This document shows, piece after piece, positions 1 through 12,782 of a stretch of 64,000 bases of DNA. Below the pieces are notes generated by a model that worked only from the letters and a program-made list of their open reading frames with translations, was not told the origin of the DNA and did not search any database. Position 1 is the stretch's first letter. Each line of letters starts with the position of its first letter. The DNA comes from Thinopyrum elongatum (lineage: Eukaryota; Streptophyta; Magnoliopsida; Poales; Poaceae): assembly GCA_011799875.1 (NCBI GenBank), contig CM022298.1:192160423-192224422 (forward strand), written 5' to 3'. A program made the position numbers and the translations under genes.

Positions 1-3000
1 AGAATACAGTAGGTATTATGAAATAATAAAATATGAATGGGTTTACAATAGTACCTAAAGTTTGTGATTTGGTTGTTATACTAATGTATCTCACGAAGGT
101 TTTTGTTCAGTTTTGTGTGCTGAAGTTTTCAAGTTTTGAGTGAGATCACGATGGATGAAGGAATAAGGAGTGGCAAGAGCCTAATCTTGGGGATGCCCGA
201 GGCACCCCCAAGGTAATATTCAAGGACTCCCAAGCATCTAAGCTTGGGTATTCCCCGGAAGGCATCCCCTCTTTCTTCTACGAACTATCGGTAATATTAC
301 TTGGAGCTATATTTTTATTCATCACATGATATGAGTTTTGCTTGGAGCGTCTGATACGTCTCCAATGTATATATAACTTTTGATTGTTCCATGCTATTAT
401 ATTATCTGTTTTGGATGTTTTATATGCATTAATATGCTATTTTATATTATTTTTGGGACTAAAATATTAACCTAGAGCCCAGTGCCAGTTTTCGTTTTTT
501 CCTTGTTTTTGAGATTTACAGAAAAGGAATACCAAACGGAGTCCAAACGGAATAAAACTTTCGCGATGATTCTTCTTGGACCAGAAGACACCTACGTAAC
601 TTGGAGAGAGGGCCAGAAGGTTCCCGAGGAGGCCACAAGCCTGCCAGGCGCGCCCTGGGGGCGCCTGAGGGCTTGTGGACCCCTCGAAGGTCTCCCAACC
701 CTAATCTTTGCACTATAAATTCCCAAATATTCCCCCAACACCAGAAGTGTCAACCAAATTACTTTTCCGCCGCTGCAAGCCTTTGTTCCCGTGAGATCCC
801 ATCTTGGGGCCTTTTCTGGCGATCTGCCGGAGGGGGGTTCGATCACGGAGGGCCTCTACATCAACCTTGCTGCCCTTCCGATGATGTGTGAGTAGTTTAC
901 CACAGACCTACGGGTCCATAGATAGTAGCTAGATGGCTTCTTCTCTCTCTTTGATCTTCAATACAATGTTCTCCTCGATGTTCTTGGAGATCAATTCGAT
1001 GTAATACTTTTTTGCGGTGTGTTTGTTGAGATTCGATGAATTGTGGATTTATGATCAGATTATCTATGAATATTATTTGAGTCTTCTCTAAACCCTTTTA
1101 TGCATGATTAAGATATCTTTGTATTTCTCTTCGAACTATCGGTTTGGTTTGGCCAACTAGATTGGTTTTTCTTGCAATGGGAGAGGTGCTTAGTTTTGGG
1201 TTCAATCTTGCGGTGTCCTCACCCAGTGATAGAAGGGGTAGTGACGCACGTATTGTATTGTTGCCATCAAGGATAAAAAGATGGGGTTTATATCATATTG
1301 CTCGAGTTTATCCCTCTACATCATGTCATCTTACTTAAGGCGTTACTCCGTTCTTATGAACTTAATACTCTAGATGCATGCTGGATAGTGGTCGATGTGT
1401 GGAGTAATAGTAGTAGATGCAGGCAGGAGTCGGTCTACTTGTCATGAACGTGATGCCTATATTCATGATCATTGCCTTAGATATCGTCATAACTTTGTGC
1501 TTTTCTATCAATTGCTCAACAGTAATTTGTTTACCCACCGTATGCTATCTTCAAGAGAGAAGCCTCTAGTGAAACCTATGGCCCCCGGGTCTATTTTCCA
1601 TCATATATTTTCAGATCTATAAACCAAAAAACCCAAAAATACCTTGCTGCAATTTATTTATATTTACTTTAGTTTGCTCTTTTATTTATCTTTTATACCT
1701 ATCTCTAGTAGATCTCACTCTTGTTCGTGACCGTGAATGGATTGACAACCCCTTTTTCGCATTCAGTGCAAGTGTTTGTTAGTTTGTGCAGGTGCATAGA
1801 TTGGAGACTTGCTTGTGCCTCCTACTAGATTGATACCTTGGTTCTTAACTGAGGGAATTACTTATCTCTACTTTGCTGCATCACCCTTTCCTCTTCAAGG
1901 GAAAAATCCACGCAAGCTCAAGAAGTAGCAGCGTCGTGTATTATATGAGTCTTCACTTTGTTTGCTTTTTAGTTTGCCCCAATCATCTTTGAGGGACACA
2001 CCTTTTTGAGAGGGACACACATTATTCGTGATTTGTTGGAATACTCTATGCGCTTCACTTATATCTTTTGAGCTAGGCAGTTGCTCTGGTGCTTCACTTA
2101 TATCTTTTAGAGCACGGCGGTGGTTATATTTTTTTTAAATAGTTGCACTCTCATGCTTCACTTATATTATTTTGAGAGTTGATAATAGTAATGGCAATAT
2201 GCACAAGTTATGAATTTGGTCCTAATATGACAGGTATTCAAGAGGGATATAATAAAAACTTTCATGTAGATCACTGAATATGATAAGTTTGATTACTTGC
2301 AATAGTTTTGCGATATAAAGATGGTAATATGTGGGTTGTGCTAGTGAGTAATTGTGGTCTACTAAGAATACTGTTGTTAAGGTTTGTGATTCCCGAAGCA
2401 TGCACGTATAGTCTCTCGTTATGCTATGAAGTTGGAGCATGATTTATTATTGATTGTCTTACTTATGAGTGGCGGTTGGGGACGAGCGATGGTCTCTTCC
2501 TACCAATCTACCCCCCTAGGGGCATGTGTAGTAGTCCTTTGCTTCGAGTGCTAATAAACTTTTGCAATAAGTATGTGAGTTCCTTATGACTAATGTGAGT
2601 CCATGGATTATATGCACTCTCACCCTTCCGCAATTTGCTAGCCTCTTCCGTACCGTGCATTGCCCTTTCTCACCTTGAGATGTGGTGCAAACTTCGTCGG
2701 TGCATCCAAACCCCGTGATATGGTACGCTGTGTCACACATAAGCCTCCTTATATCTTCCTCAAAACAGCCACCATACCTACCTATTATGGCATTTCCATA
2801 GCCATTTCGGGATATATTACCATGCAGCTTCCACCGTTCAGTTTTATGACATACATCATCATTGTCATATTGCTTTGCATGATCATATAGCTGACATAGT
2901 ATTTGTGGCTCAGCCACCATTCATCATTTTGTATACATGTTATGCTAGATCATTGCACATCCTGGTACACTGCCATAGGCATTCATATAGAGTCATATTT

Positions 3001-3934
3001 TGTTCTAGTATCGAGTTGTAATTTTGAGTTGTAAGTCAATAGAAGTGTGATGATCATCATTATTCATTATTAGAGCATTGTCCCAAGTGAGGAAATAAAA
3101 AAAGAGGCCAAAAAGAGCCCCACAAAAAAAGGAGAGAAAAAGAGAGAAGGGGCAATGTTATTATCCTTTCCACACTTGTGCTTCAAAGAAGCACCATGTT
3201 TTCATATAAAGAGTCTCATATGCTTTCATTTTCATATAACTAGTGGGAATTTTTCATTATAGAACTTGCCTTGTATATTCCAATGATGGGCTTCCTCAAA
3301 TGCCCGAGGTCTTCATGAGCAAGCAAGTTGGATGCACACCCACTTAGTTTTCTTTTTGAGCTTTCATACACTTATAGCTCTTAGTGCATCTGTTGCATGG
3401 CAATCCCTACTCCTTGCATTGACATCAATTGATGGGCATCTCCATAGCCCATTGATTAGCCTCATCGATGTGAGACTTTCTCCTTTTTTGTCTTCTCCAT
3501 ATCAACCCCTATCATCATACTCTATTTCACCCATAGTGCTATATCCATGGCTTACGCTCATGTATTGCATGAGAGTTGAAAAAGCTTAAGCGCGTTAAAA
3601 AGTATGAAATAATTGCTCGGCTTGTCATCGGGGTTGTGCATGATAAATATTTTGTGTTAAGAAGACGGAGCATGACAAGGCTATATGATTTTGTAGGGAT
3701 AACGTTCTCTAGCATTGATATTTTGAAACACATGATTGTTTGTTAGTATGCCTTATTATTATTATTGTTTTTACGTCAAATTATAGACTATTGCTTTGAA
3801 CCATTCGGATCTTAATATTCATGCCACAAAAGAGAGATTACTTGATGAACATGATAGGTAGCATTCCACATCAAAAATTCTGTTTTTATCATTTAGCTAC
3901 TCGAGGACGAGCAGGAATTAAGCTTGGGGATGCT
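1..3934 (+). mobile_element. Internal region of a non-coding LTR retrotransposon (5' part outside window)
   Basis: This stretch has no long open frame. It runs into a 3' LTR at 3935 through a purine-rich tract of polypurine type (about 3921-3934, AGCTTGGGGATGCT). It is interrupted at 352-1930 by a solo LTR of the same family. Read across that insertion it is one continuous AT-rich sequence with repeated phrases such as 'cttcacttatatctttt' near 2055 and 2095. The lack of gag or pol frames suggests a large non-autonomous derivative (LARD type). The family name cannot be fixed from sequence alone. Confidence 0.7.
352..1930 (+). mobile_element. Solo LTR nested in a same-family element, TSD GCGTC
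   Basis: The 1579-bp LTR starts TGATACGTCTCC and ends AGTAGCA. It is flanked on both sides by GCGTC (347-351 and 1931-1935). The sequence right after it is not a primer-binding site but the continuation of the host element, so this is a solo LTR left by LTR-LTR recombination and not the 5' LTR of an element ending at 5481. It clearly resembles the LTR at 3935-5481 (same start, same end, shared segments such as 'tttgttcccgtgagatccc' against 'cctcttctcgcgagatccc'). Confidence 0.85.
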
Positions 3935-5481
3935 TGATACGTCTCCAACATATCTATATTTTTTTTGTTACAATCTATTATAGTATCAATCTTGGATGTT
4001 TATCATGCAATTGTATATCATTTTTTGGGACAAACCTATTAACTTAGTGCCAAGTGCTAGTTGTTGGTTTTTGCCTGTTTTTGGTTTTCCAGGAATTCAG
4101 TACCAAACGAAGTCCAATTGCCACGAAACTTTTGACGATTTTTTTCTGGACATAAGAGACACTAGAAGCTTTGGGAGGAGACCAGAAGGTAAAGGAGTGG
4201 GCCACGAGGCACCAGGGCGCGCCCAGGGGGGTCGGCGCGCCCTGGTACCTCATGGGCCCCTCGTTCGTCCGTTTGACCTAATTCCAGCTCTATAAATTCT
4301 CTAAAATCGGGAAACCAATAGAGAGCCACCCGAAATACTTTTTCCGCCATCGCAAGTTCCTCTTCTCGCGAGATCCCATCTGGAGGCCTTTTCCGGTACT
4401 CTGTCGGAGGGGGATTCAATCACGGAGGGCTTCTACATCAACCTTGCTGTCCCGCCGATGATGTGTGAGTAGTTTAGCACAGACCTACGTGTCCATAGCT
4501 AGTAGCTAGATGGCTTCTTCTCTCTCTTTGATCTTTAATACAATGTTCTCCTTGATGTTCTTCGAGATCTATTCGATGTAATCCTTTTTGCGTTGTGTTT
4601 GTTGGGATATGATGAATTGTGAGTTTATGATCAGATTATCCATGAATATTATTTGAGTCTTCTGTGAACTCTTTTATGCATGATTGTTATAGCTTTGTAT
4701 TTCTCTCCTATCTATCCGTTTGGTTTGGCCAACTAGATTGATTTTTCTTGCAATGGGAGAGGTGCTTTGTGATGGGTTCGATCTCACGGTGCTCAATCCC
4801 GGTGACAGAAGGGAACATTACACGTATTTGTATCGTTTCCATTAAGGATAAAACGATGGGGTTAATTCATATTAATTCAATTTGCTTTGTCTACATCATG
4901 TCATCTTGCTTAAGGCGTTACTCCGTTCTTTATGAACTTAATACTCTAGATGCATGCTGGATAGCGGTCGATATGTGGAGTAATAGTAGTAGATGCACGC
5001 AAGAGTTGGTCTACTTGTCTCAGATGTGATGCCTATATACATGATCATTGCCTTGGATATCGTCATGATTATTCGCTTTTCTATCAATTGCCCAACAGTA
5101 ATTTGTTTACCCACCGTATGCTATTTTCAAGAGAGAAGCCTCTAGTGAAAACTATGGTCCCAGGGTATATTTTTATCATATATTAAAATCCAAAAATACC
5201 TTGCAGCAATTTTATTTACTTTATTTTATTTTGTGCTTTTGTTTATCTATCTATCACTATGAGATTTGATCCTTGCAATTAACCGCCAAGGGATTGACAA
5301 CCCCTTGTTTGCGTTGGGTGCAAGTATTTGTTATTTTGTGTGTAGGTACTGCTAACGAGGTGTTGCGTGGTTCTTGTAATGGATTGATAACCTTGATTCT
5401 TAACTGAGGGAAATACTTATCTCTATTGTACTGCATCATCCTCTCTCTTCAGGGAAATCCCAACGCAAGTCACAAGTAGCA
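3935..5481 (+). mobile_element. 3' LTR of the host LTR element
   Basis: The 1547-bp LTR begins TGATACGTCTCC right after the polypurine tract and ends CAAGTAGCA. The next five bases, CTCAT (5482-5486), should be the right TSD; the left copy lies outside the window. The element appears to have inserted into a copia retrotransposon whose remains continue at 5487. Confidence 0.75.
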
Positions 5482-5486
5482 CTCAT

Positions 5487-8400
5487 GTCTTTTGATCCAA
5501 AAGCTAGAATTGCATTACAGTCTGCTTGCTTCCGAGAAACCCGAACTTCAAAATGTTTGGGATAGTTATGTGATATTCTTGGAACTGAAAATTGTTTTCA
5601 GGAACAAACAAAGACTAAAAGATATGCGATATCTAAAGAAGTGTTTTGTTTCCAAGTTCTAGTGAAGCATTCAACTATGTTTAAGACTGAAATGCATAAG
5701 ATCTAGAAGAACACCGGTCATGTGTTGACGTTGAGAACTTATAGAGAAAGAACAAAACCGAACGATGTAATGAGACTTACACACCTAGGGAAGTTCAGGG
5801 CTCACGACACTCTTAAAGTTGATGTTTCTTTTGAAAGTGAGATAATATTGAAGTAAAACTATAAAAGTAAAAGGCAGAAAGAAAAGAAGACTCGAATGTC
5901 CAGCTCAGGTATGAATGTCATACAAGTTTTGAGATGTAGAGGTGTTTGGTCAAGTAAAGTGTAGTTCTTGGGAAATATGATCAATTTATTGATCACTGAT
6001 TCTTCGGTATTGTGATTAAAAGGTTGATCACAAGGATATCGACTTGATTGCATATTATTGCGAAAAATTGCAAGAAAGTTTGAACGGCCTAAATGACCAA
6101 CAAATAATGAGGTTAAAATATTTGATGGAATGTAAAAGGTTACAATATTTCCATCAGTGTATTTCCTCTATATTTATTATCATAATTAATTTTAGAGTTT
6201 TTGTACACTCTAGCCCATTGCATAGAAGTTGCAAGGAGGTTGTTCATGAGAGAACAATAGTTGTTAGATGTTATGAACAAAAGGCCATACACCTATTGTG
6301 AATAAGATGTATGTTATATTGATAATAAAATTGAACATCCATAACACTGACGCTAAATGTTGCAAGACTAAAAGAATACCACATTTGTGTGGAACTGCAT
6401 TTAGTCACGTTGGAGAAACCAGCATGAAGAAATTTCATAGTGATAAATTTTGAAATCATCTGATTGAGAATCATCTGACACTTGCAAATTTCGTCCAATT
6501 AGTGAAGTAAACAAAAATACCATTCACAGGCCATAGAGAACAAGCAACAAAATAATTGGCAATATACATATCGATGTGTGCAGTCCAATAAGTGTTGTTG
6601 CAAGCAGTGGATTTATCTATCTTCAAGGATGACTCAAGTAGATATTTATATTTACTTATTAAGACATAAAACTGGATCTTCTGAAATGTTTCAGAAGGTT
6701 TTCAGAATGAAGTAGAATTTATTGTAACAAGAAAATTATGTTTCTTCAATTAGATTCCAGAAAGGAATATTTGAGTTACAAGTTTAGCAAATGTCTCATG
6801 AGCTATGAAAAGTATTTTATAGCTTGCAACTCCTAGAACACTACTAAGAGTAGAGTATATTAAGTAGATGCAATCAAGCTATGTATGACATGGTGATATC
6901 AAAGATGACATTAATTATTTCGCCAATATACTTTTAATGTGATGCTTTAGAGACTGTGGCTTTTACACTGAAAAGAGTGCCATCAAATTTGTTGAAATAA
7001 GTGCTACTTTGTAGGTTATCCCAAATAGTTGGGTATTCCTCTATCACTACACCGAGATAAAGTGTTTTCCCACAGAGTGCGGAAATTTTGAAGAAACTAT
7101 TTTCTACAAAAGAGTGAGTGAGAGGACAGTGCAACTCGGCAAGATTGCAGAATCTTCGTGATCAGGTCGAAGAAAAGAAACACTGGATGTAATTCTAGAA
7201 TTTCCTACTGCGACGGATACGAAAGCCTCTACATGAGATATAGAGACTATGGTCGAACTTGCGGCTGAACTGTATAAGTTGGGAAACTTCATGCAGACCT
7301 TTGTGGTGTGCAGACAAAATATTGTTGGATAAACAGTGAACCTATAATTCACAGAGAAGTGTTGATGGGCCCTGACTCCGGAAATTGGCTATATGCCAAC
7401 ATAATCCGAGATTGTATCCATTCACATAATTCAAGCTTAGAACTTGATGAACCCTTCGAAAGACTTAGAGTCTAAAGAATAGTAATGGATCTATAAACTG
7501 ACAAAGATAAAAATGTTTTATAATGCTTGACTTGTTACAAATAGTTTATGACAAGATCAAAGAATTGACTATGACGAGATTGTCTCATCATAGAATACTT
7601 TAAGTCAGTTCGGGTTAAACTAGCAATTACTAAATATTTCCATTATGAGATATAATAGATGGATGTCAAAATGATTCCCATGAGATGGAAATAGAACCAA
7701 GGTTGTATATTTGATATGGTCCAAGGTAATTTTGTCGATCCAGAGGATGCTAGTAAGTATGCAAACTTCAAGAGATCATATAATGATATGAAGAAAGCAT
7801 AGTGGAGTTCGAATCTTCGCACTGATGAAATGGTCAAATAAATTGATTTCATCGAGTAAAGCGAAGATGCTTGTATTTACAATAAAGTAAGTGGGAGCAT
7901 GATAATATTTCTAAACACTATATGTGCATGGATGTCAATAACACGGATTAAGAGTTTATTGAAACTAGTTTTCAGTAAAATACTTAAGTAATGAATAGTC
8001 CTGGTATTAGGCATAATGATCTATGGATATAGTAGTGTCTAATCGGGCTTAGCCAAAATACATATTGACATAATACTAAAGCAATTTAGTATGAAAAATG
8101 TCAAGAAGAGTTTCTTGTCAAAGTCACATGGAAGGAGTTTTTAGCAAGAATCAGTATCCTGAAATACTGATGAGCGGAATATGATTTCAAACATAATTGT
8201 ATTCCATAGTATGTAAACAACGAGATATTTCCAGACTTCAAGTTAGTTGTGAGTAAAATTTACTAGTATGGTCAAATTGTTGATCATAGGACAACAATGA
8301 GAAAATGAAGGGATTGTTGTAAGGAGTTACATCAAATACAGGCTCGTTGTAAGGGATACATCGATAAAATCTTCATCTGTGCTCTAAGCAATTTTTCGAT

Positions 8401-8852
8401 TTCAAAATGATTTATGGTGGCACAATAAGTTGGAATTGGTCCTTGAAAATTACTGTGGTGAACTCTATAACAGAAGGCCAAGTATATTGTCACTTTAGAA
8501 GCAACAATGGAGGGTAATGAATTAGAAGTTCATTTATGAGCTTGGTATGGTTTCTAGATGATTGTATCATTGGAACATTATTCTTAATAATGGTTCCATA
8601 ACTCAGTCTAAGGAATCAAAGGTTCTACCAGTGATTCAATATATATACAAAGCCGGTTTCACATAAATTATGAATTCTTGTGAAAGCATGATAAATGCAT
8701 AGAAATGCAAATGATACACGCAGATCTGAAGTTGTTAAGATCTAAAAGGACAAAGGCTATACCACAAGCAAAGCATGGACAAACACCGGATTGCCATTGG
8801 TGTTAATGAAAATGTGCTAACTAGATTATTGACTCTAGTGCAAGTGGGAGAC
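5487..8852 (+). mobile_element. Decayed copia retrotransposon internal region
   Basis: Plus-strand internal domain of a copia element, ending in a purine-rich tract (GCAAGTGGGAGAC, 8840-8852) directly before an LTR. Around 7825-7900 the sequence still resembles the copia reverse-transcriptase stretch before the active site ('gatgaaatggtcaaataa', 'tacaataaagtaagtggg'), but stops occur every few dozen codons and no ORF longer than about 80 codons survives. Its left part and 5' LTR are missing, apparently cut off by the LTR element ending at 5481. Confidence 0.6.
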
Positions 8853-10250
8853 TGTTGTAAATATGCCCTAGAGGCAATAATATTGTATTATTATATTTTC
8901 ATTATTGATAATTAAGAGTTTATATTTCATGCTATAACTGCTATGATCCTAGAATATGCGATTCAGTGGAAAACTCATATGCACGTGTGAAATGATAAAC
9001 GGTAAACAATAGGTTCCCGGTCTCGCCTCAAAAACTGGCTCAAGTGTTGTTGGTGATCACATTTTCCTGATCTTAGGATATCATTAAGTGTAATGATAGT
9101 CCTAAAATAACATTGAGGGTATGACGTTAGAAGAATGATCATATTGAATCGACCCAATACTTGTCTGTTATACTTTGTGATTATATCATCTGAAATCATC
9201 TGTTATAACACGGAGTGTTAGCATGTGTTTTAGTTCCTCAGACCATAAGAGTGTCTCGGTCACTTCCTACTAGGCAGTGGGCTTTGGGGTTGCTCAAACG
9301 TCATCGGTAACAAGGTGATCATAACGATAACTTTCAGGCTCACCGAAAAGTTTGACAAGTGACAGGATGGCTCGAGAGTGGGATTTGCTCCTCCGATGAT
9401 GGATAGATATTCTTAGGGCCCTCTCGGTGTGACAGCATCCATCATTGTCTTGCCAGACATAGGTGACTACGTCACGGGGATGCCGGAACACGTTAACGAG
9501 AAAGAAGAACAAAACCGGTAACAGGAGCAATGGTATAGTGAGCATGGTGATGACTCAGGAGGATACCGATGCACACTGGGTATTGCAAAGTATCGTGAAG
9601 AAAAGGGAACATCACATGATAACCAAAGGTTCACTCGAATATCATTCGTGTAATCATAGGGACCGATATGGATGTCCACGGTTCCGCTATCGGTCATTGA
9701 ACGAAGGGGTTTCGTTCATGTCTATGATTTACCAAACCTACGGGGTCATAAGATTAAGGTAATCACGATCTGCTAAGTGTTAGTTGTACGAGAGTAATGA
9801 GAATATATTTTTGGAATTGTTTCATTAATATCTGGAATAGTTCCGAGAGATTCCGTAAGCGTTTCGGGGTCAACGGAAGGGTTTCGGTGAATATCGGGTA
9901 ATACCGGATATTACCGATTAATTATATATAGGTGGAAAATGTTTCCGGGGATGTTAAATTATATATATAATGGTCTAGAAGTATTTAGAACATTTTAGTA
10001 TCATCTCGGCGATTCACCGATGACATGGTGAAGAAGTTGTAGAACACAAACCCTAGTGTACCTTACACAAATTTGACTAAACACAATGGTATTGGGAAGT
10101 TGCACGGTCCAGTAGATGAGAATCTAGTATCATTGGACATTCACACATGCACACCTATAGCGAAGCAAGTTGTTAAGCCATTCCTTCGACCTTTGAGGAG
10201 AAGATTGGTATCATAAAGGATTGAGATGAGAAAACAACTGGACAACCCAC
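8853..10250 (+). mobile_element. 3' LTR of the decayed copia element (right edge approximate)
   Basis: Starts TGTTGTAAATATGCCCTAGAGGC, the start typical of Triticeae Angela/BARE-related copia LTRs, right behind a polypurine tract. About 740 bp of it match the LTR at 56264-56999 closely, including the segment with 'ggaggataccgatgcac'. The right boundary was not resolved: no TSD was found, and the end given is an estimate. Confidence 0.6.
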
Positions 10251-10792
10251 AATTGACACATGTACGATGAGTCATCTAGGGTGACTACCACAACCCATAA
10301 GATATATTACTTACGAGTCCATTACCCTGGATATTTAGAAAAGGTTAGAATCACCTCTTGTGTCAATGCAACAAAATATATCGCATGTGGTTTTTCTTTT
10401 GTTTCTTTGCCAATTTGTTCCATCATGCTGAGCAGTTTTATGGAGGCCCTCATGTACTGCACAAATCTCTCTTATTGGAAAGACATAGTAGCGACATGTG
10501 TGGCACATTGGTCGATGATGAATAATACCCATGCTAGAGATGGACCGTTATGTGGGTTAATTTGATAAGTGCTTGGACGTGGATGACAAAAGATGGGAAT
10601 GGAGGGGAATTAGAAGCCATCCTCTCATTGCCTTATAGGAGAAACTTGAGAGGTGCGATTCAAACCCGGACTAATGACATCACCATTTGTGTTGTCTGCT
10701 AGTAAGCCTGGGGAAACTAGAGAACAACTACCCAAACCACAAAGGAAACCTAAGTTCATAGGAATGTCAATCAGAGCTTTGGTTGCTATACT

Positions 10793-11493
10793 ATGGCAAG
10801 TCATGCAAATGGAACGATCAAGCGACATGGCTGGGGAAGACGAAGGAGCAACTATGTGAAGCTAAACATGGATGGGGCTTTTGACCCAAACTTACTCAAG
10901 GGATCGTATGGCGCTGTCATCAGAGATTCAAATGGCAGATTCGTCGCGGCAGGAAACAGGGAAATTGATTGGTGCGAAGATGCGCTTATGGTCGAGGCAC
11001 TGGCCTTACGGTTTGGTCTCAATTTGGCAACTACAGTCGGGTGTAATCGCATAGAGGTGAACTCCGACAACATCGAGATGATAGGGACAATGAAGAATGG
11101 AGGTCGCTCTTTCAGTCTATCGGCGACAGTTTTTGATGACATATATCACCTTGCATGTGATTTTCCGCATATTATTTTTGAGCATGCTCCTAGGGAGACT
11201 AATTGTGTTGCCCATGATTTAGCCAAACTTGCTAGAAGTAAGATGTGTGCTGGGTGGATGAAAGATGCACCCGTAGATATTGTCGATACTCTTGTAAAAG
11301 ATACTATGATGATCACCTTGCGTGTGATTTTCTGCATATTATTTTTGAGCATGCTCCTAGGGAGACTAATTGTGTTGCCCATGATTTAGCCAAACTTGCT
11401 AGAAGTAAGATGTGTGCTGGGTGGATGAAAGATGCACCCGTAGATATTGTCAATACTCTTGTAAAAGGTACTATGATGATCACCTTGCAATAA
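10793..11493 (+). pseudogene. RNase H-like (RVT_3 type) coding region broken by a tandem duplication
   Basis: From the ATG at 10793 the frame gives a plant RVT_3-type ribonuclease H fold: first acidic site in 'KLNMDGAF', then 'GAVIRDSNG', the glutamate of 'VEALALRFGL', the aspartate of 'VNSDNIEM' and a late 'NCVAHDLAKLA'. This domain occurs at the C-terminus of plant non-LTR retrotransposons and in stand-alone reverse-transcriptase-like proteins. No reverse transcriptase is visible upstream (10260-10790), so origin is open. A 167-bp direct duplication (11145-11311 and 11312-11478) shifts the frame after 'DTMMITL'. The proper C-terminus ('GTMMITLQ' then stop) lies in the second copy in another frame. 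No intron or promoter is evident. Confidence is high for the domain, low for any function. Confidence 0.75.
11145..11478 (+). repeat. Two tandem copies of a 167-bp unit
   Basis: Each unit starts ATCACCTTGC. A third start of the same ten bases is at 11479. I count four mismatches between the two copies by eye, so the duplication is recent. The unit length is not a multiple of three and therefore causes the frameshift described for the RNase H-like region. Confidence 0.95.
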
Positions 11494-12782
11494 AGAGTAT
11501 TTTGATGTAAAATAACAAAGGAAACCTTTTGGATACTAAAAAGGTCACTTTTTTATGTGATGAAATTACATGGGCAAGAAAATCTAGGTACATATTTTCA
11601 TATAAGAAGTTATACAGAGGAGTTATGCATTGGTCGAATAGTTGGGAGGGTGGTTATACCGTATGTCCATCATGGATCAAAGCATTCTTTTTAAAAGGTC
11701 GAAGACCATATATTAAATATACTAGTCCTTATAAGAGCTTCATTACATGAATAATAATCCACATCCAAGTCCTTCAAAAAACCAGTGCAGTCCTCGTTCT
11801 GCATCCACTGATGCGTCTTGAGTAAAGCTCATTTTTTCTATAGGCCACCGCCTCACCGGAGCAACATTGTTGCAATCCAATAGCTTGTAGAAGTAGCAGT
11901 CACGAAGTCATTGATGTAAACCAGAAGATGCCGACAAACGCTAACTGGATATATCATCATCCCGGAGAAGCCGGCACCAAGAAGGGGCAGAAGATAATCC
12001 TAACTCTGACCAGAACAAGGAGAGAAAGACAAATCTCATGAGTTCCCCAATGGAGTCGTATCTGGCTGAGCTTCATCGAATGAACATGGGACTGGAGAAC
12101 AATAAACACATTATAACGCTATCACTCTGCATGACACCGTGAGCAAACAGTACTATCTTCTGACTCGTCCCCATCATTCCAAGAATGGACATCAACATAG
12201 GAAAAATCGAGTAACGATTATTTCAATCAACGTCGTTGCCCTAACTTCACTGACCATGAAAAACTCGTAGACCTTTTGACATCGAACATATCTCATTAAA
12301 ACCAACTTTTGACTGGACATGATGTTCTCATGGACGATGAGGCGTGCGTCTACTTGTCACTAGCCCGAAAGCGGGCCCTGGAGCGCATTGCCGGGTTCAA
12401 AAGGTGTGACTAAGCGTGTGTGTGCCAGCCAGCAAGTTTAGCATGTTTAATTGCACATGATAAATCAGAAGTATTTATCCTGACTAAAAACAGTAGGAGT
12501 TGAGTATTTAGCCTGACAAAAAACAGCAGGAGTTGAGCACTATTTCAGTGCTATAGAGCAACAGAAGCAGACAACGCGTTAGTGAGATGAATATTGGAGC
12601 AAGCAAACCGCATACAGGGCTAACAGAAACTACCATTTTTCATACTAAGCATCATTTTGACGCAACATAACATTCAGTGATAGGTATTAGTACAAAAGGA
12701 TTAGGCATCAAGCAGTTTTGATGAAACATAATATCCAGAGGTAGGCACTACTGCAAAATGTGAACCCTCGAATAGAAGTTCA
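11494..12782. other. Intergenic, no gene recognised
   Basis: The only longer frame (11529-11750, 73 codons) has no recognisable motif. The right part (about 12420-12782) directly follows the stop of gene X on the minus strand and may include its 3' UTR. I see no TIR, LTR or RNA gene here. Confidence 0.4.

Noticed and set aside
352..5481. A complete LTR retrotransposon with LTRs at 352-1930 and 3935-5481
   Set aside because: The flanks do not match (GCGTC against CTCAT), no primer-binding site follows 1930, and GCGTC is repeated directly after the first LTR.
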